DNA of 64,000 nucleotides from Aerococcaceae bacterium NML190073 (GTDB lineage Bacteria; Bacillota; Bacilli; Lactobacillales; Aerococcaceae): NCBI GenBank assembly GCA_026131555.1, contig JAMXJH010000002.1, positions 1 to 64,000 of the forward strand, read 5' to 3'. Shown piece by piece: positions 1 to 10,169 of this stretch (position 1 is its first letter; each line of letters starts with the position of its first letter). The notes under the pieces were generated by a model. It saw only the letters and a program-made list of their open reading frames with translations, ran no database searches and was not told where the DNA came from. The position numbers and the translations under genes were made by a program.

Positions 1-607
1 GCGAAGGCGAAGCAACTATTACGACCGAATATCGCACGGTTCGTGGTGTCAAAACAAGCGAAGTTTTATCCACTAAACGTGAAGTAACCCGCACACCAAT
101 TGATAAAGTTATCAAGCAAGGGACGCGTCCAATTCCGGAAGAACCGATTATCGAAACGGAAGAAGTAGAGATTGCGTTCGAAACGCGTACTCAACAGAGC
201 GACGAATTATGGGAAGGCGATCGCGAAGTTGTCACGCAAGGACAACCGGGTCGCAAACGCATTACCAAAACCTACCCATCACAAAACGGTCAAAAAGTCG
301 GCGAACCAACAATCGAAGAAACTCAGCTGACCCCACCGACACATCAAGTAGAACGTATCGGAACCAAACCGATTAACGGTAGCGTGACTGAAATTCACAC
401 GGAACCGATAGACTTCAACACCCGTTATGAAGACGATGCAACTTTAGACGAAGGTCAAACACAAGAAGTGACGGCAGGTAGCGAAGGCGAAGCAACTATT
501 ACGACCGAATATCGCACGGTTCGTGGTGTCAAAACAAGCGAAGTTTTATCCACTAAACGTGAAGTAACCCGCACACCAATTGATAAAGTTATCAAGCAAG
601 GGACGCG
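1..607 (+). repeat. 480-bp direct repeat within G5 region
   Basis: Bases 1-127 recur without a mismatch at 481-607; divergence begins at base 128. The period of 480 bp is 160 codons, i.e. two G5 modules, so the array repeats as a pair of unlike G5 domains. Further copies probably lie upstream of the window. Such near-identical copies favour recombination and length variation. Confidence 0.9.
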
Positions 608-3600
608 ACCAATAGCAAAAGAGAAACCAACAGTTGAATTAGCTAACATAGATATTCATGAACAAGAAAGGGAAGCACGTATCCATTATCGCGTACAAGA
701 TAACGATAATGCCTTAACACGCATTGTAGTGAAATTGTATGCCGGCGATACATTTATCAAAGAGGTTGCTATCGTAGACGTGAATCACCTAAGTGCGACA
801 TTGCCAGATTTACAACCTTACGTGAATTATGCAATCGAAACGGTGTACGATTACACTTTACGCACGGAAACGCAAAGTGAAACGTTGCCGGAACGCCAAG
901 AATTTATGATTGCTCCAAAACTTTTAGAATTCAGAGATATATCAGACAAAGAACTATATCGCGTTGAAGAAGATGGCACTTTAACACGCGTGACAGGCTT
1001 TAGTACACTACCACAGGATGTTGATAAGTATATTGTTAAATTGAAGCGAAGCCATCACCAAGATTTAATATTACCTGTGGCAAAAATAGCCCAAACCGAT
1101 GATCAGTCTGCTTTTAAGGTAACTGTCGCGCACCCACGATTAGTGACATTTAATAACCTCAACACGGATACGGTCGAGAATTACTCATTTGATATCGACA
1201 AAATTGTCCTCCAACCAAATGCGTACACATCCTTTGCAGAATTGGTAAATGCCATTAAGCAAGAGCCGAATGGCACTCATTACCTAGCATCAGACATGAT
1301 AGTACCACAAGGTGGAGCTGACACGGAAACTTACATTACAACAGATTTCACAGGAAGCTTATCAAGTATTGACGGCAACAAAGTTTACGCGATTATCGGC
1401 TTGGATAAGCCACTATTTAACAAAGTTTCCAATGCGAGAATATCCAACCTCGCTTTCAAAAAAGCAAACCTAAACTTGCCGAGTCAAAAAGAATTCGGTG
1501 TCCTTGCCAAAACAGCAAATCAAGCAACCATTAACAATGTAGCAGTGGAAGGCACAATTCATGGCAAGCAAGACATTGCAGGTTTGGTATACAAAGCTGA
1601 AAATAATACCACATTGAACCATATTAAAGCGGATGTAACCTTATCTGTGCATAATTCGGCACGCCATTTAACCTATAATGTCGGAGGGATTGTAGGAACA
1701 TTATTCGGAAGTACGCTGTCTCACTCGCAAGCAAATGTCAAGATTGATGCACCGATTGATGCACCCGGAACATCCATTGGAGCGTTGGTAGCGGGAGCCA
1801 CCTCCGGTTCTCAAATTAAAAATAACTATGCTAGCGGAAATATTACTGCCACTAGCACGAAAGGCTATGTCGGTGGAGCAATCGGAAAGATTGCTTTTTC
1901 TGAAGTGAATCACCTCATCAGCGAAGTAGCGGTTACGAATGGTAGTCAATTGGTCGGTTATAATTATGGTTCGAACTTCAACGAAGCCAAGATTGTAACA
2001 GGCATTGCCAAAGGGAATTCGGACTACTATGCAGGGCAAATAGCCAAAGCAGATGCCGACGCGAAATTGCAACAATGGGGCTTAATAACGTCAACAACCG
2101 AATCTAGCACAGAAGAAACCACATCTGCAGATGTAGCGTTTGATTACAGTGGTGTGCGAAATGCCAAAGCAGGTTACGAAACGTCCTATGCCAACGTTGC
2201 GAAGCTGTTGCCGTTCTACGATCGCCACACAATTGTCAAGTACGGTAATTTAGTGGATACCAATAGTAAGTTATTTACGACACGTTTAGTGTCAGTAATT
2301 GCACGCAAAAATGATGGCGCCCTTATCAATGTATACCGTAATCCTCAAGAAGCAACTCAATTATTGCTACATTTTGTGGATGGAACAAGTCAACAGTTAG
2401 CGTTGACTTGGTTGGGCAATTACAAGGATACAAAAGTACAGGAGTATCAGTTAGGCGATGACTTACTGTATACACCGGAACAATTTGCTAACGAGGCGCG
2501 CGACTTTGTAGCCAGCTTGGTACAACCGTTAAGTTCAGTTGATTATTTCAGCGATGCTGTGGCAAACGCCTTGTCTATTACGGACGAGAAAGATAAGAAA
2601 CTCAACAGCTTATATCTCAAGGATTCCTTCGATACGGTGAAAAGCCATTTAGCAACGCACCTCGAACAGTTGATTGCACATCAAGAAGGCTTGGATTTGA
2701 GTCATGCCACAACACAACGCTATTTGAAACAACGCATTCTAGCGAATAAGGAGAAACTACTGCTTGGTTTAGCGTATTTGAATAAGTGGTACGGAGTACA
2801 ATTCGACGACACAAACGTTAAAGAATTAATGATGTCTAACGTAGGCTTCTACGGCAAAAAAGTCGACATGTTCTCATTCTTAGAATCGCTGGCGGAAACC
2901 AGTGACACCTTGAAAGCTATGAACAATCAGAAAACGTTCGCTGACAAAATAGCTAAATGGATACCGAATGCGACAACACTTGAAACGTATTTTAACAAGA
3001 ATATTCGATTGTTTTCGCCGAACGAGTCACTTTCTGACTGGTTCAAGTCAGCAACAAAAGCTTTCATTTATGAAGCGCCATCTCAAGTGGTTCCGGATGC
3101 AACGATTGATGTGTATACTCGCCTCAGTCGCAGAGAAAATTATGCCAATTACATTTTACCTTTGTTGAACGTGAGTGATAACAGTGTCTATGTCGTTAGC
3201 ACAATGACAACATTGACATTCGGTAGCTATGGTCATCATGTCGATGAAACTTTGCGCGCAAGCAATCCTGAAGTGCACCGCCGTGAAGTGGAACGAATGA
3301 ACACAACAGAACTTCCAAAATACGCACAACGCTGGGCGAATTTCCTAGATTTATGGTATCGATTAGTTGCAGAACAGGTGAAACCTGAATTCCTCAATCG
3401 CGATATCACGGTTTGGGACGGTTATTATATCAAAGATGGAATGAACAAACGCTGGGTAGCGGAGTTTGGAGATTCTTACCAAGCGGTCAACGAATTCTTC
3501 GGACCCATCAATCGCTGGTATCGACATAATAATGGCATTGGTGCTTATGCAAATGAGCGCAGTTTCATCTACTTTGTTGAAGAAGAATTATTATCGACAG

Positions 3601-4652
3601 AAGGAACGAGCACGTTCAGCCACGAAATGGTTCACAGTCTAGATAAGGAAGTGTTGTTGAATGGATACGGACGTCGTAGAGGACAAAGCTCTGAATCTTA
3701 TGCTTTAGGTTTATTAGAATCTGTTGCCTCACCGACAGCGTACTATTACGGGATGAATGCTATTTTTGACTTCGGCAATGCATCATCAATCTACAATAAG
3801 ACGCCAAATCAATTTAAGACGCCGGCTGATGTACAGCGTTATATGAAAGGTATGTTTGATGTAACGTATCTATTGGAATTGGCAGAAGTTGAAGAAATGC
3901 TGAAACTGGATTCAAGCGACCGTCAACGTCTTTTGAATAAGATTGTGATGAAGAAGGGTGATCCAGTTTATGAGAATAATGCGCTATACTATGATGCGGT
4001 TGATGTCGTGCGCGCAATTACGCCGGAAGAGTGGAGAACAATGGATTTGCGGAGCATCGATGACTTCGTTGCGAACAATCTCATCTTGAAAAACAGTATC
4101 AACCCTGAAAAAGAATACGTGCGAGATTTATTAAACAACTATTACTTCTTGCCGCTTTATGTACCGATGTACGGTGGATATCTCAACGATCAAGGAACGG
4201 TTGGCGGTTTGCAATTCAGAAGAACAGCCTTCGAATTATTAGCAGAAAAAGGTTGGGAAGAAGGATTCATTCCTTATGTGACAAACCAATATTTAGCGCA
4301 AGCGCAGCAAGAACGCAAACCATTGAGTGACACGTATATTTTCAACAAGATTTTTAACGGTACAGTCACTTCGTATACCGAATTCAAACAACAAGCCTAC
4401 AAAGAGCGTCTAGCTAAGAAAGATCAACTCAAATCCGTGACAATTCACTTGAACGGACAGAACATTGTCGTAGATAACTATGACAAACTGAAAGAGTTAT
4501 TCCAACAAGCCTTAGCGAAAGATGTGGCTAAATTCAAAGCGGGACAAGGTAACGTAGCCTTTGAAAGACAGCAACTGAAACTTGCTCTAATTCGCGCATA
4601 CAGCGACCGGACGGATAATTTTGCACATTCAATTTTTGAAATGCGTCCATAA
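1..4652 (+). CDS. ZmpB-like M26 zinc metalloprotease with G5 domains, 5' end missing
   Basis: The reading frame is open from base 3 and enters from outside the window, so the signal peptide and any N-terminal sorting signal are unseen. The first ~600 bases encode alternating G5-type repeats (about 80 residues each, ending in motifs like IGTKPI and KQGTRPI). A middle region around 1680-1900 has GLUG-like glycine-rich repeats (VGGIVGTL, YVGGAIGKI). The catalytic zinc motif HEMVH lies at 3621-3635, with a Glu (3693-3695) 20 residues after the second His, the spacing of peptidase family M26. M26 enzymes are surface proteases of streptococci and relatives that cut host proteins such as IgA1 or mucins; the substrate here cannot be told. 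It ends before a clear terminator and is followed by a separately promoted zinc-uptake operon. Confidence 0.9.
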   Translation, partial: EGEATITTEYRTVRGVKTSEVLSTKREVTRTPIDKVIKQGTRPIPEEPIIETEEVEIAFETRTQQSDELWEGDREVVTQGQPGRKRITKTYPSQNGQKVGEPTIEETQLTPPTHQVERIGTKPINGSVTEIHTEPIDFNTRYEDDATLDEGQTQEVTAGSEGEATITTEYRTVRGVKTSEVLSTKREVTRTPIDKVIKQGTRPIAKEKPTVELANIDIHEQEREARIHYRVQDNDNALTRIVVKLYAGDTFIKEVAIVDVNHLSATLPDLQPYVNYAIETVYDYTLRTETQSETLPERQEFMIAPKLLEFRDISDKELYRVEEDGTLTRVTGFSTLPQDVDKYIVKLKRSHHQDLILPVAKIAQTDDQSAFKVTVAHPRLVTFNNLNTDTVENYSFDIDKIVLQPNAYTSFAELVNAIKQEPNGTHYLASDMIVPQGGADTETYITTDFTGSLSSIDGNKVYAIIGLDKPLFNKVSNARISNLAFKKANLNLPSQKEFGVLAKTANQATINNVAVEGTIHGKQDIAGLVYKAENNTTLNHIKADVTLSVHNSARHLTYNVGGIVGTLFGSTLSHSQANVKIDAPIDAPGTSIGALVAGATSGSQIKNNYASGNITATSTKGYVGGAIGKIAFSEVNHLISEVAVTNGSQLVGYNYGSNFNEAKIVTGIAKGNSDYYAGQIAKADADAKLQQWGLITSTTESSTEETTSADVAFDYSGVRNAKAGYETSYANVAKLLPFYDRHTIVKYGNLVDTNSKLFTTRLVSVIARKNDGALINVYRNPQEATQLLLHFVDGTSQQLALTWLGNYKDTKVQEYQLGDDLLYTPEQFANEARDFVASLVQPLSSVDYFSDAVANALSITDEKDKKLNSLYLKDSFDTVKSHLATHLEQLIAHQEGLDLSHATTQRYLKQRILANKEKLLLGLAYLNKWYGVQFDDTNVKELMMSNVGFYGKKVDMFSFLESLAETSDTLKAMNNQKTFADKIAKWIPNATTLETYFNKNIRLFSPNESLSDWFKSATKAFIYEAPSQVVPDATIDVYTRLSRRENYANYILPLLNVSDNSVYVVSTMTTLTFGSYGHHVDETLRASNPEVHRREVERMNTTELPKYAQRWANFLDLWYRLVAEQVKPEFLNRDITVWDGYYIKDGMNKRWVAEFGDSYQAVNEFFGPINRWYRHNNGIGAYANERSFIYFVEEELLSTEGTSTFSHEMVHSLDKEVLLNGYGRRRGQSSESYALGLLESVASPTAYYYGMNAIFDFGNASSIYNKTPNQFKTPADVQRYMKGMFDVTYLLELAEVEEMLKLDSSDRQRLLNKIVMKKGDPVYENNALYYDAVDVVRAITPEEWRTMDLRSIDDFVANNLILKNSINPEKEYVRDLLNNYYFLPLYVPMYGGYLNDQGTVGGLQFRRTAFELLAEKGWEEGFIPYVTNQYLAQAQQERKPLSDTYIFNKIFNGTVTSYTEFKQQAYKERLAKKDQLKSVTIHLNGQNIVVDNYDKLKELFQQALAKDVAKFKAGQGNVAFERQQLKLALIRAYSDRTDNFAHSIFEMRP

Positions 4653-4666
4653 TTCCAATTAAATAT

Positions 4667-4708
4667 GCACCATAATGATAATCTAACGACTTCATTATGG
4701 TGCTTTTT
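4667..4708 (+). terminator. Rho-independent terminator after metalloprotease gene
   Basis: A perfect 12-bp stem (4667-4678 with 4692-4703) is followed directly by five T. It ends the metalloprotease transcript before the adcAII-like promoter. Confidence 0.85.
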
Positions 4709-4740
4709 ATGTTGATTTGAAGAATCTAAAAAGATAATAG

Positions 4741-4769
4741 TTGACAACCGTAAGAGTAATTGTTACTAT
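4741..4769 (+). promoter_or_regulatory. Promoter with candidate zinc-repressor site for adcAII-pht operon
   Basis: TTGACA (4741-4746) and TACTAT (4764-4769) are separated by 17 bp. The dyad GTAATTGTTAC (4756-4766) runs into the -10 box and resembles the A/T-rich core of Zur/AdcR-type operators. Zinc repression is expected for this operon from streptococcal relatives, but the match to the AdcR consensus is only partial. Confidence 0.65.
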
Positions 4770-4802
4770 TTACAGCAGACGAAATTGAAAGGAGAGGAAA
4801 TA

Positions 4803-5717
4803 ATGAAGAAAAGATTGATAGGCTTTTTCTTATTAGTGAGCGCCATCTTGATGAACAGTTGGTCTCCTGTTTTGGCGGAAAAGAAGCCTTTGACAATTGT
4901 GACAAGCTTCTATCCGATGTATGCGATCACACAAGAAATTGTACAAGATATGCATGAAGTTCAAATGATTCATTCAAGCAATGGCATTCATGGCTATGAG
5001 CCTTCTGCGGCTGATATTGCCGCTATTTATGAAGCGGATATTTTTATTTATCATTCGCCACAACTGGAGTCTTGGACCAAGAATCTAGAAGCGAACAAAG
5101 GAAATTATTCAGTTCATATTATTCAAGCTGCTGCCGGATTAGAGATGAAGAAAGTGCCCGGTCTAGAGAACATCACGTCAATTGCCGGTAAAGACGAAGC
5201 GAATTTGTATGACTCTCATACATGGTTGGACCCGATTGAAGCCGCGCAAGAAGCGCATCTCATTGCCGAGGCATTGAGTGAAGTGGATTCGGACAATGCG
5301 GAAATTTATAAGGAAAGAGCGCAACAATTTGAAGTGCGAGCTCAGAAATTGGTGGAAACGTATCAGCCGATTTTTGAGCGTTTGGAGCAGAAGACATTTG
5401 TGACGCAACACACCGCTTTCTATTATCTAGCAGAGAGGTTCGGTTTGCAGCAATTAGGCATTGCCGGTATCTCAACAGAACAGGAACCATCGTCTCGCAA
5501 AATGGCAGAAGTCATGCAGTTTGTGGAACGCTATCAGGTAGACACTATCTTTATAGAGCCGAATGTCAGTGACAAAATTGCGAAAATTATTTCGGAAAAA
5601 ACAGGCGTCAAACTGGTCAACTTGAGTCCATTGGAAAGCGACCCTCATAATGATTTGACTTTCTTGGAAAATTTAGAACAACAACTCTCTGTGTTGAGTC
5701 AAGCACTGAGTAAGTAG
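4803..5717 (+). CDS. adcAII: Zinc ABC transporter substrate-binding protein (AdcAII/Lmb-like)
   Basis: Cluster A-I metal-binding protein of 304 residues, the size of AdcAII/Lmb and lacking the ZinT domain of the longer AdcA. Start ATG 4803 is chosen over an in-frame TTG at 4785 because GGAGAGG (4791-4797) sits just upstream of it. Visible metal-ligand segments are NGIHGYEP, DSHTWLDP and TQHTAFYY. The N-terminus is a signal sequence ending in SPVLAEKK; it has no Cys for lipidation, which is unusual because family members are normally lipoproteins. It should capture Zn outside the membrane and deliver it to an AdcBC-type permease that is not encoded here. The gene is 15 nt from the pht gene, reproducing the adcAII-phtD/lmb-sht arrangement of streptococci. 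Confidence 0.88.
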   Translation: MKKRLIGFFLLVSAILMNSWSPVLAEKKPLTIVTSFYPMYAITQEIVQDMHEVQMIHSSNGIHGYEPSAADIAAIYEADIFIYHSPQLESWTKNLEANKGNYSVHIIQAAAGLEMKKVPGLENITSIAGKDEANLYDSHTWLDPIEAAQEAHLIAEALSEVDSDNAEIYKERAQQFEVRAQKLVETYQPIFERLEQKTFVTQHTAFYYLAERFGLQQLGIAGISTEQEPSSRKMAEVMQFVERYQVDTIFIEPNVSDKIAKIISEKTGVKLVNLSPLESDPHNDLTFLENLEQQLSVLSQALSK

Positions 5718-5732
5718 AAAGGAAACAATGAA

Positions 5733-8700
5733 ATGAAACATCAAAAGACACTGTTATTGCTTTGCGCCGGCTTAATTAGCGGATTGGTGCAAACGCCTTT
5801 AACAACATTGGCAGAAATTAACTACACACAATCACAAGATGATAAACAATCTTCAACGCAAGAAAAGACAATTGAAATGATAAACCAAGAAGAAGGTATT
5901 GCCGCAGAGCAAATTATTGTGCAAATCAGCGACAATGGCTACGTCACTTCTCATGGCGATCATTACCATTACTACAACGGCGAAGTTCCTTTCGACGGAA
6001 TTTTCAGTGATGCATTATTAGTCGACAAAAATTACACCTTTAAGCAAGAAGAAGTCATCACGGAAGTGGCAGACGGTTATGTAGTGTTGCATGAAGGTGC
6101 GTATCAATTGTATTACCAAGATGCCAACAAAGCGAAAAATCTTCGCACACAAGATGAGATTGTATTGCAATCTTATGGCGTTCATCCTAAAGATGCAAAG
6201 GCAATCGTTGAATTGAAAGAAACTTTAGAATTAAAGGAAACAACAGCAATTCATTATGAATTGGAGCGCACACCGGAACAAGTTGCTAAAGAAGTAGCCA
6301 AAGAACAGAATGTTGAATCTGAACATGTTGTCGTCCATTTAATGGAAAAAGGTTATGTTACACTATATGGCTTGGATTTATATGTTTTTCCGAAAGAAGT
6401 GCCGATTGATGCGGTTTTCAGTGAAGTTGTCTTGGTGGATAAGGCATATGCGTTTGATGAGAAAGATGTTGTAGCTAAGACGCAAGAAGGATTTATCGTT
6501 AAAGTAAACGATATGTATAAATTGTACTTACAAGACCGTACAACAGCGACATTATTGCGTACCGTTGCGCGCCTTCAAGAAAATATTCATGCTTATGAAC
6601 AGGCAGGTGGAACATCTGTAGCAGTGAAACCGACAGCTAAGCAGACATCTGCTAAAGTAAATTCACGTGCAACAGGCATTTATGTAACAGACGACGGTTA
6701 CATGTTTAGTCCGGCAGATGTCATTCAAGATTTAGGTGACGGCTTTATTGTGCCACATGGTGACCACTTCCACTTCATTCCGAAAGCAGATTTGACACCG
6801 GAACAAGTGAGTCAATCTTATCTTACTTTACAGCAACGCGCGCAAAAAAATGCCGCTACTGAGGGAGCGACAAACTCCCAAACTATAACGGAAAACAATC
6901 TGACTACACCAAGTAAGCTGGCGAATCATGTCTACACAACAGATGACGGTTATGTGTTCGATGTAAAGACGATTGTTAAATTTGATGATAATGGTTTAGT
7001 TGTGAAACATGATTCGCATTTCCACTGGATTCCGTTGAAAGATTTATCTGTGAATGAATTAGAAGCAACACGTGTTTATTTGTTGAAACACTTCGGCTCG
7101 TTGCCGGCATTTTATCAGTCGAAGCCACCGGTTGCAACAGAGAAACCATTGACAGCAGATAATCCAAAGGAGCAAACTCCGACTGACCACGATGAACATG
7201 CGCATAAACCAACACCATTAGATGAACGTGTTGGTAAACCGAACTCACAAATTATTTACAGTGAAGAAGAGATAGCGCAAGCGAAAGCGGAAGGAAAGTA
7301 CACCACTTCTGACGGCTATATTTTCGACGCGAAAGATATTGTCGAAGATACTGGCGACGGTTATGTGACGCCGCACGTTGGTCATATGCACTGGATTCCG
7401 AAATCAGAGTTATCAGTTGTTGAATTGGCACAAGCACTTGCTTATACGAAACTTAAAGGCATCCAAAAAGGTAATACACCTACTACGGAAACAAAACCAA
7501 ACACACCTTCAGATGCTACACCAAACAATACTCCGAAAACCGGAATTGAACTGTATGAAAGTGTGGCAGAAGCAAACATTGTGCCGGCAGAAGTGATACC
7601 GTATAGCTTAGCTTATACGACGAACTATCGTAATGGGCGCTTTATCATTCCGCATCACGACCACTATCATTATGTCTATGCGAACTATTTTACAGCGGGG
7701 AAAGTTCCGGTGTACAAAGCGCCTGCAGGTTATACGCTTGAGCAATTGTTCGCCACTATCAAATACTTTATCAATCACCCGGACGAGCGTCCGCGTTCAA
7801 CAGAAGGGTGGGGGAATGACAGCGATATTTATAAGGAACAGGGGTCTGGAACGGATTCGAATACAGACCATGAAGATGATGGCGAAGAAGAGTTAGACGA
7901 GTATGAAGTCGAAATGACGAAGAAGGCAGCTGTATATGGTTTAGATTTGACAACTTTTTATGAGCGTCTAGGTAAAATTTCTAAGAAATATCGTATTTCG
8001 TGGGCGGAGATTACTTACACAGACCATCATTTGCAGTTCCGTGACAAAGAAGGCAACCTGGTTCATTATGATATCATCAATGAACAAGTCATTTCAGCGC
8101 CGATAGTCACTGAGCCGATTGTCAAAAAGACAGGACAAGAAATTTATGCAAGCGTAAAAGCAGAAAAATTAGTGCCGCTTGAAGTATTGCCGTACAACAT
8201 GGCGTATGCAACAGGGTACAAAGATGGGCGTATCATGGTACCGCATCGTGACCATTACCATTATGTACAACCTGATCATTTCACGCGTGGTGAGGAACCG
8301 CCATATTCACCACCGACCGGTTATACGTTAGAGCAACTTTTTGCAACAGTGAAGTACCTTATAGAGCATCCGGAAGAGCGTCCTGCTACCAGAAAAGGTT
8401 GGGGAGTTGACAGCGCAATTTACAAACGTCAAGTAGCAACAGAAGTTGCGACTCAGCCGGCGACACCACCAACTAATGTATCGGAAACTAATGCCACGGA
8501 GGAATCATCTGATACGGATAAAGAAACAGAAACCTCTTCTACAGATAATCCAACATCAAATACTTCTGAAACGAGCTCGACAACTGAAACTGTGGATAAT
8601 AATCAGGAGGTCGAGGACCACGAAGAAGAGGAAGAAGAGGACGAGGAAGATGAATATGAAGCAGAAATGGCACGCAGAGCCGCGATGTATGGGTTGGATT

Positions 8701-8849
8701 TGAAGACTTTCTATGCAAGATTGGTAAATGTTGCCAAGACTTATGGCATTTCATTGGACGTTATTACATTTACCGAAAATGGCTTGCAGTTCGTGGATAA
8801 AGAAGGCAACTCAATTCTATACGACATCATTAGCGAGCAAGCTCAGTAA
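5733..8849 (+). CDS. Streptococcal histidine triad (Pht) family surface protein
   Basis: A 1038-residue secreted protein with an N-terminal signal peptide (MKHQKTLLLLCAGLISG..., cut after about residue 27) and six HxxHxH zinc-binding triads starting near residues 74, 342, 426, 548, 641 and 838. Each lies in the recurring GDGxxxPHGDHxHxIP-type module. A triad-less copy occurs near residue 210, where the histidines are replaced (LYGLDLYVF). The C-terminal third has two related blocks, each ending in an acidic tract and a YGLDL-TFY segment. Pht proteins bind Zn and pass it to AdcAII-type receptors, and some bind complement factors. Cotranscription with the upstream zinc receptor supports a joint role in zinc scavenging. 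No LPXTG motif is present. Confidence 0.9.
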   Translation: MKHQKTLLLLCAGLISGLVQTPLTTLAEINYTQSQDDKQSSTQEKTIEMINQEEGIAAEQIIVQISDNGYVTSHGDHYHYYNGEVPFDGIFSDALLVDKNYTFKQEEVITEVADGYVVLHEGAYQLYYQDANKAKNLRTQDEIVLQSYGVHPKDAKAIVELKETLELKETTAIHYELERTPEQVAKEVAKEQNVESEHVVVHLMEKGYVTLYGLDLYVFPKEVPIDAVFSEVVLVDKAYAFDEKDVVAKTQEGFIVKVNDMYKLYLQDRTTATLLRTVARLQENIHAYEQAGGTSVAVKPTAKQTSAKVNSRATGIYVTDDGYMFSPADVIQDLGDGFIVPHGDHFHFIPKADLTPEQVSQSYLTLQQRAQKNAATEGATNSQTITENNLTTPSKLANHVYTTDDGYVFDVKTIVKFDDNGLVVKHDSHFHWIPLKDLSVNELEATRVYLLKHFGSLPAFYQSKPPVATEKPLTADNPKEQTPTDHDEHAHKPTPLDERVGKPNSQIIYSEEEIAQAKAEGKYTTSDGYIFDAKDIVEDTGDGYVTPHVGHMHWIPKSELSVVELAQALAYTKLKGIQKGNTPTTETKPNTPSDATPNNTPKTGIELYESVAEANIVPAEVIPYSLAYTTNYRNGRFIIPHHDHYHYVYANYFTAGKVPVYKAPAGYTLEQLFATIKYFINHPDERPRSTEGWGNDSDIYKEQGSGTDSNTDHEDDGEEELDEYEVEMTKKAAVYGLDLTTFYERLGKISKKYRISWAEITYTDHHLQFRDKEGNLVHYDIINEQVISAPIVTEPIVKKTGQEIYASVKAEKLVPLEVLPYNMAYATGYKDGRIMVPHRDHYHYVQPDHFTRGEEPPYSPPTGYTLEQLFATVKYLIEHPEERPATRKGWGVDSAIYKRQVATEVATQPATPPTNVSETNATEESSDTDKETETSSTDNPTSNTSETSSTTETVDNNQEVEDHEEEEEEDEEDEYEAEMARRAAMYGLDLKTFYARLVNVAKTYGISLDVITFTENGLQFVDKEGNSILYDIISEQAQ

Positions 8850-8932
8850 AAAAATTTACTTTGAATATCAGGGAAAAAAGTTTCAAAATGAGTCGGTGTA
8901 ATTGACAGAATGCTCTATCAAGCTGATAACTC

Positions 8933-8973
8933 AAAACCCCTCAAACGGTTGAATCGTTTGAGGGGTTTTTGTT
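8933..8973. terminator. Bidirectional terminator between pht and ferredoxin reductase genes
   Basis: A 15-bp perfect stem (8933-8947 with 8955-8969) has an A-run on the left and a T-run on the right, so it can end the convergent transcripts from both sides. Confidence 0.88.
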
Positions 8974-8982
8974 AAAGTTTCA

Positions 8983-9975
8983 TTAGTCAAACAGACTAGT
9001 ACTGTGAATATGTTGCGGCTTGCGCTCAGGATTGATAAATTGTAAAGCCTGATTAACAGCAAGCGGCGCTTCGCCGAAGCCGGTTGCGATAATTTGCACT
9101 TTCCCTTCGTATTGTGCAATGTCACCCACTGCAAAAATTCCCGGTATACTCGTAGCGAATTGATGGTTGGTTAGTATCGTATTGCGTTGCGTTTCGAATC
9201 CCCAATGTTTAATTGCTCCGATAGAAGAGGTAAAGCCGTAGCTGACGATAAATTCATCAATGTCCAGTGTTTGATAATTTTCGGTGCGGCTTTCATTGAT
9301 GATTAGTTGCTCGATACGCTCGTTTCCGACGAGTTCGTGAGGTACAAACGGTGTTAATACCTCCACGCTTGATTCATGCAATAATTGAACGCTATGTTCA
9401 AGTGCTCGGAATTGTGGGCGACGATGAATGAGATAGACTTTCTCGGCAATCGGTTCTAAGGTGAGCGCCCAATCCACAGCCGAATCACCACCACCACAGA
9501 TGGCAACCTTTTTGCCGGCAAAATGGTCGACATTCTTGACGAAGTAATGCAAATTTGCTTCTTCGAATGACGTCGCGTTCGGCAAATCCAATTTGCGTGG
9601 GCGGAAAGCACCGTTGCCGGCTGCGAGAATCACCGTGCGCGAGTAATGGGTTGCTTTGTTTGTTGTAATCTCGAAGTATGACTCGCCATTTGGCGTCTGT
9701 TGTTGTGAGAGATTGAGTGCTTCTTCTCCGAGGCAAATGGTTGTTTCAAACCTAGCTAATTGATCCTCGAGTTGATGCGTCAATTGCTCGCCGGTAACAG
9801 CCGGAAAAGCTGGAATATCATAAATTAGTTTCTCTGGGTAAAGATGTGCGGGTTGCCCTCCGAGCAGTTCCAGACTCTCGATAATTTTGGTTTTAGCTTG
9901 ACGAAGCTCGGCGTAGAAGGCAGTAAACATACCGACAGGACCGCCACCGATAATTGTAATATCATAAAGTTCCAT
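8983..9975 (-). CDS. Ferredoxin/flavodoxin-NADP+ reductase, type 2 (thioredoxin-reductase-like)
   Basis: FAD/NADPH enzyme of 330 residues. The FAD-binding GGGPVG motif is near the N-terminus (DITIIGGGPVGMF), the NADPH site is CGGGDSAVDWAL, and the second FAD motif IFAVGDIA is near the C-terminus. The redox-active CxxC of thioredoxin reductases is absent, as expected for YumC-type reductases. The start is ATG at 9975, which has AAAGGA nine bases upstream on the minus strand; an upstream in-frame ATG at 9993 has no such site. It moves electrons between NADPH and ferredoxin or flavodoxin in the cytoplasm. It lies downstream of the DUF212 gene but is separated from it by a terminator. Confidence 0.88.
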   Translation of the reverse strand: MELYDITIIGGGPVGMFTAFYAELRQAKTKIIESLELLGGQPAHLYPEKLIYDIPAFPAVTGEQLTHQLEDQLARFETTICLGEEALNLSQQQTPNGESYFEITTNKATHYSRTVILAAGNGAFRPRKLDLPNATSFEEANLHYFVKNVDHFAGKKVAICGGGDSAVDWALTLEPIAEKVYLIHRRPQFRALEHSVQLLHESSVEVLTPFVPHELVGNERIEQLIINESRTENYQTLDIDEFIVSYGFTSSIGAIKHWGFETQRNTILTNHQFATSIPGIFAVGDIAQYEGKVQIIATGFGEAPLAVNQALQFINPERKPQHIHSTSLFD

Positions 9976-9989
9976 GTTACAAAGTCCTT

Positions 9990-10058
9990 TCATAAAAAAT
10001 AGAGGAGCAGGACAAACCCAAAAACAAGCCTGATATTTGGGTGGGGTGTCTCGCTCCT
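9990..10058 (-). terminator. Minus-strand terminator downstream of DUF212 gene
   Basis: Near-perfect 12-bp arms at 10003-10014 and 10047-10058 enclose a second inverted repeat (CCCAAA / TTTGGG). On the minus strand the structure is followed by a T-rich tract (9992-9999), then the ribosome-binding site of the reductase gene. Any promoter for the reductase must overlap or lie within this short stretch, so read-through is possible. Confidence 0.6.
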
Positions 10059-10169
10059 TTAGGTTGTGAGTAGGGTGTTAAATAGAGTTGCATTTCAATG
10101 ACCGCCCAACATAAAGTCGTAAACAACTTTATCAAAGTTTTTTCATTACGAAGGCAAAAATCTTTTTGG

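Noticed and set aside
5733-8849. CRISPR-like or tandem DNA repeats in the pht gene
   Set aside because: The repetition is at protein level (histidine-triad modules) with diverged DNA; there are no short identical repeats with spacers anywhere in the window.
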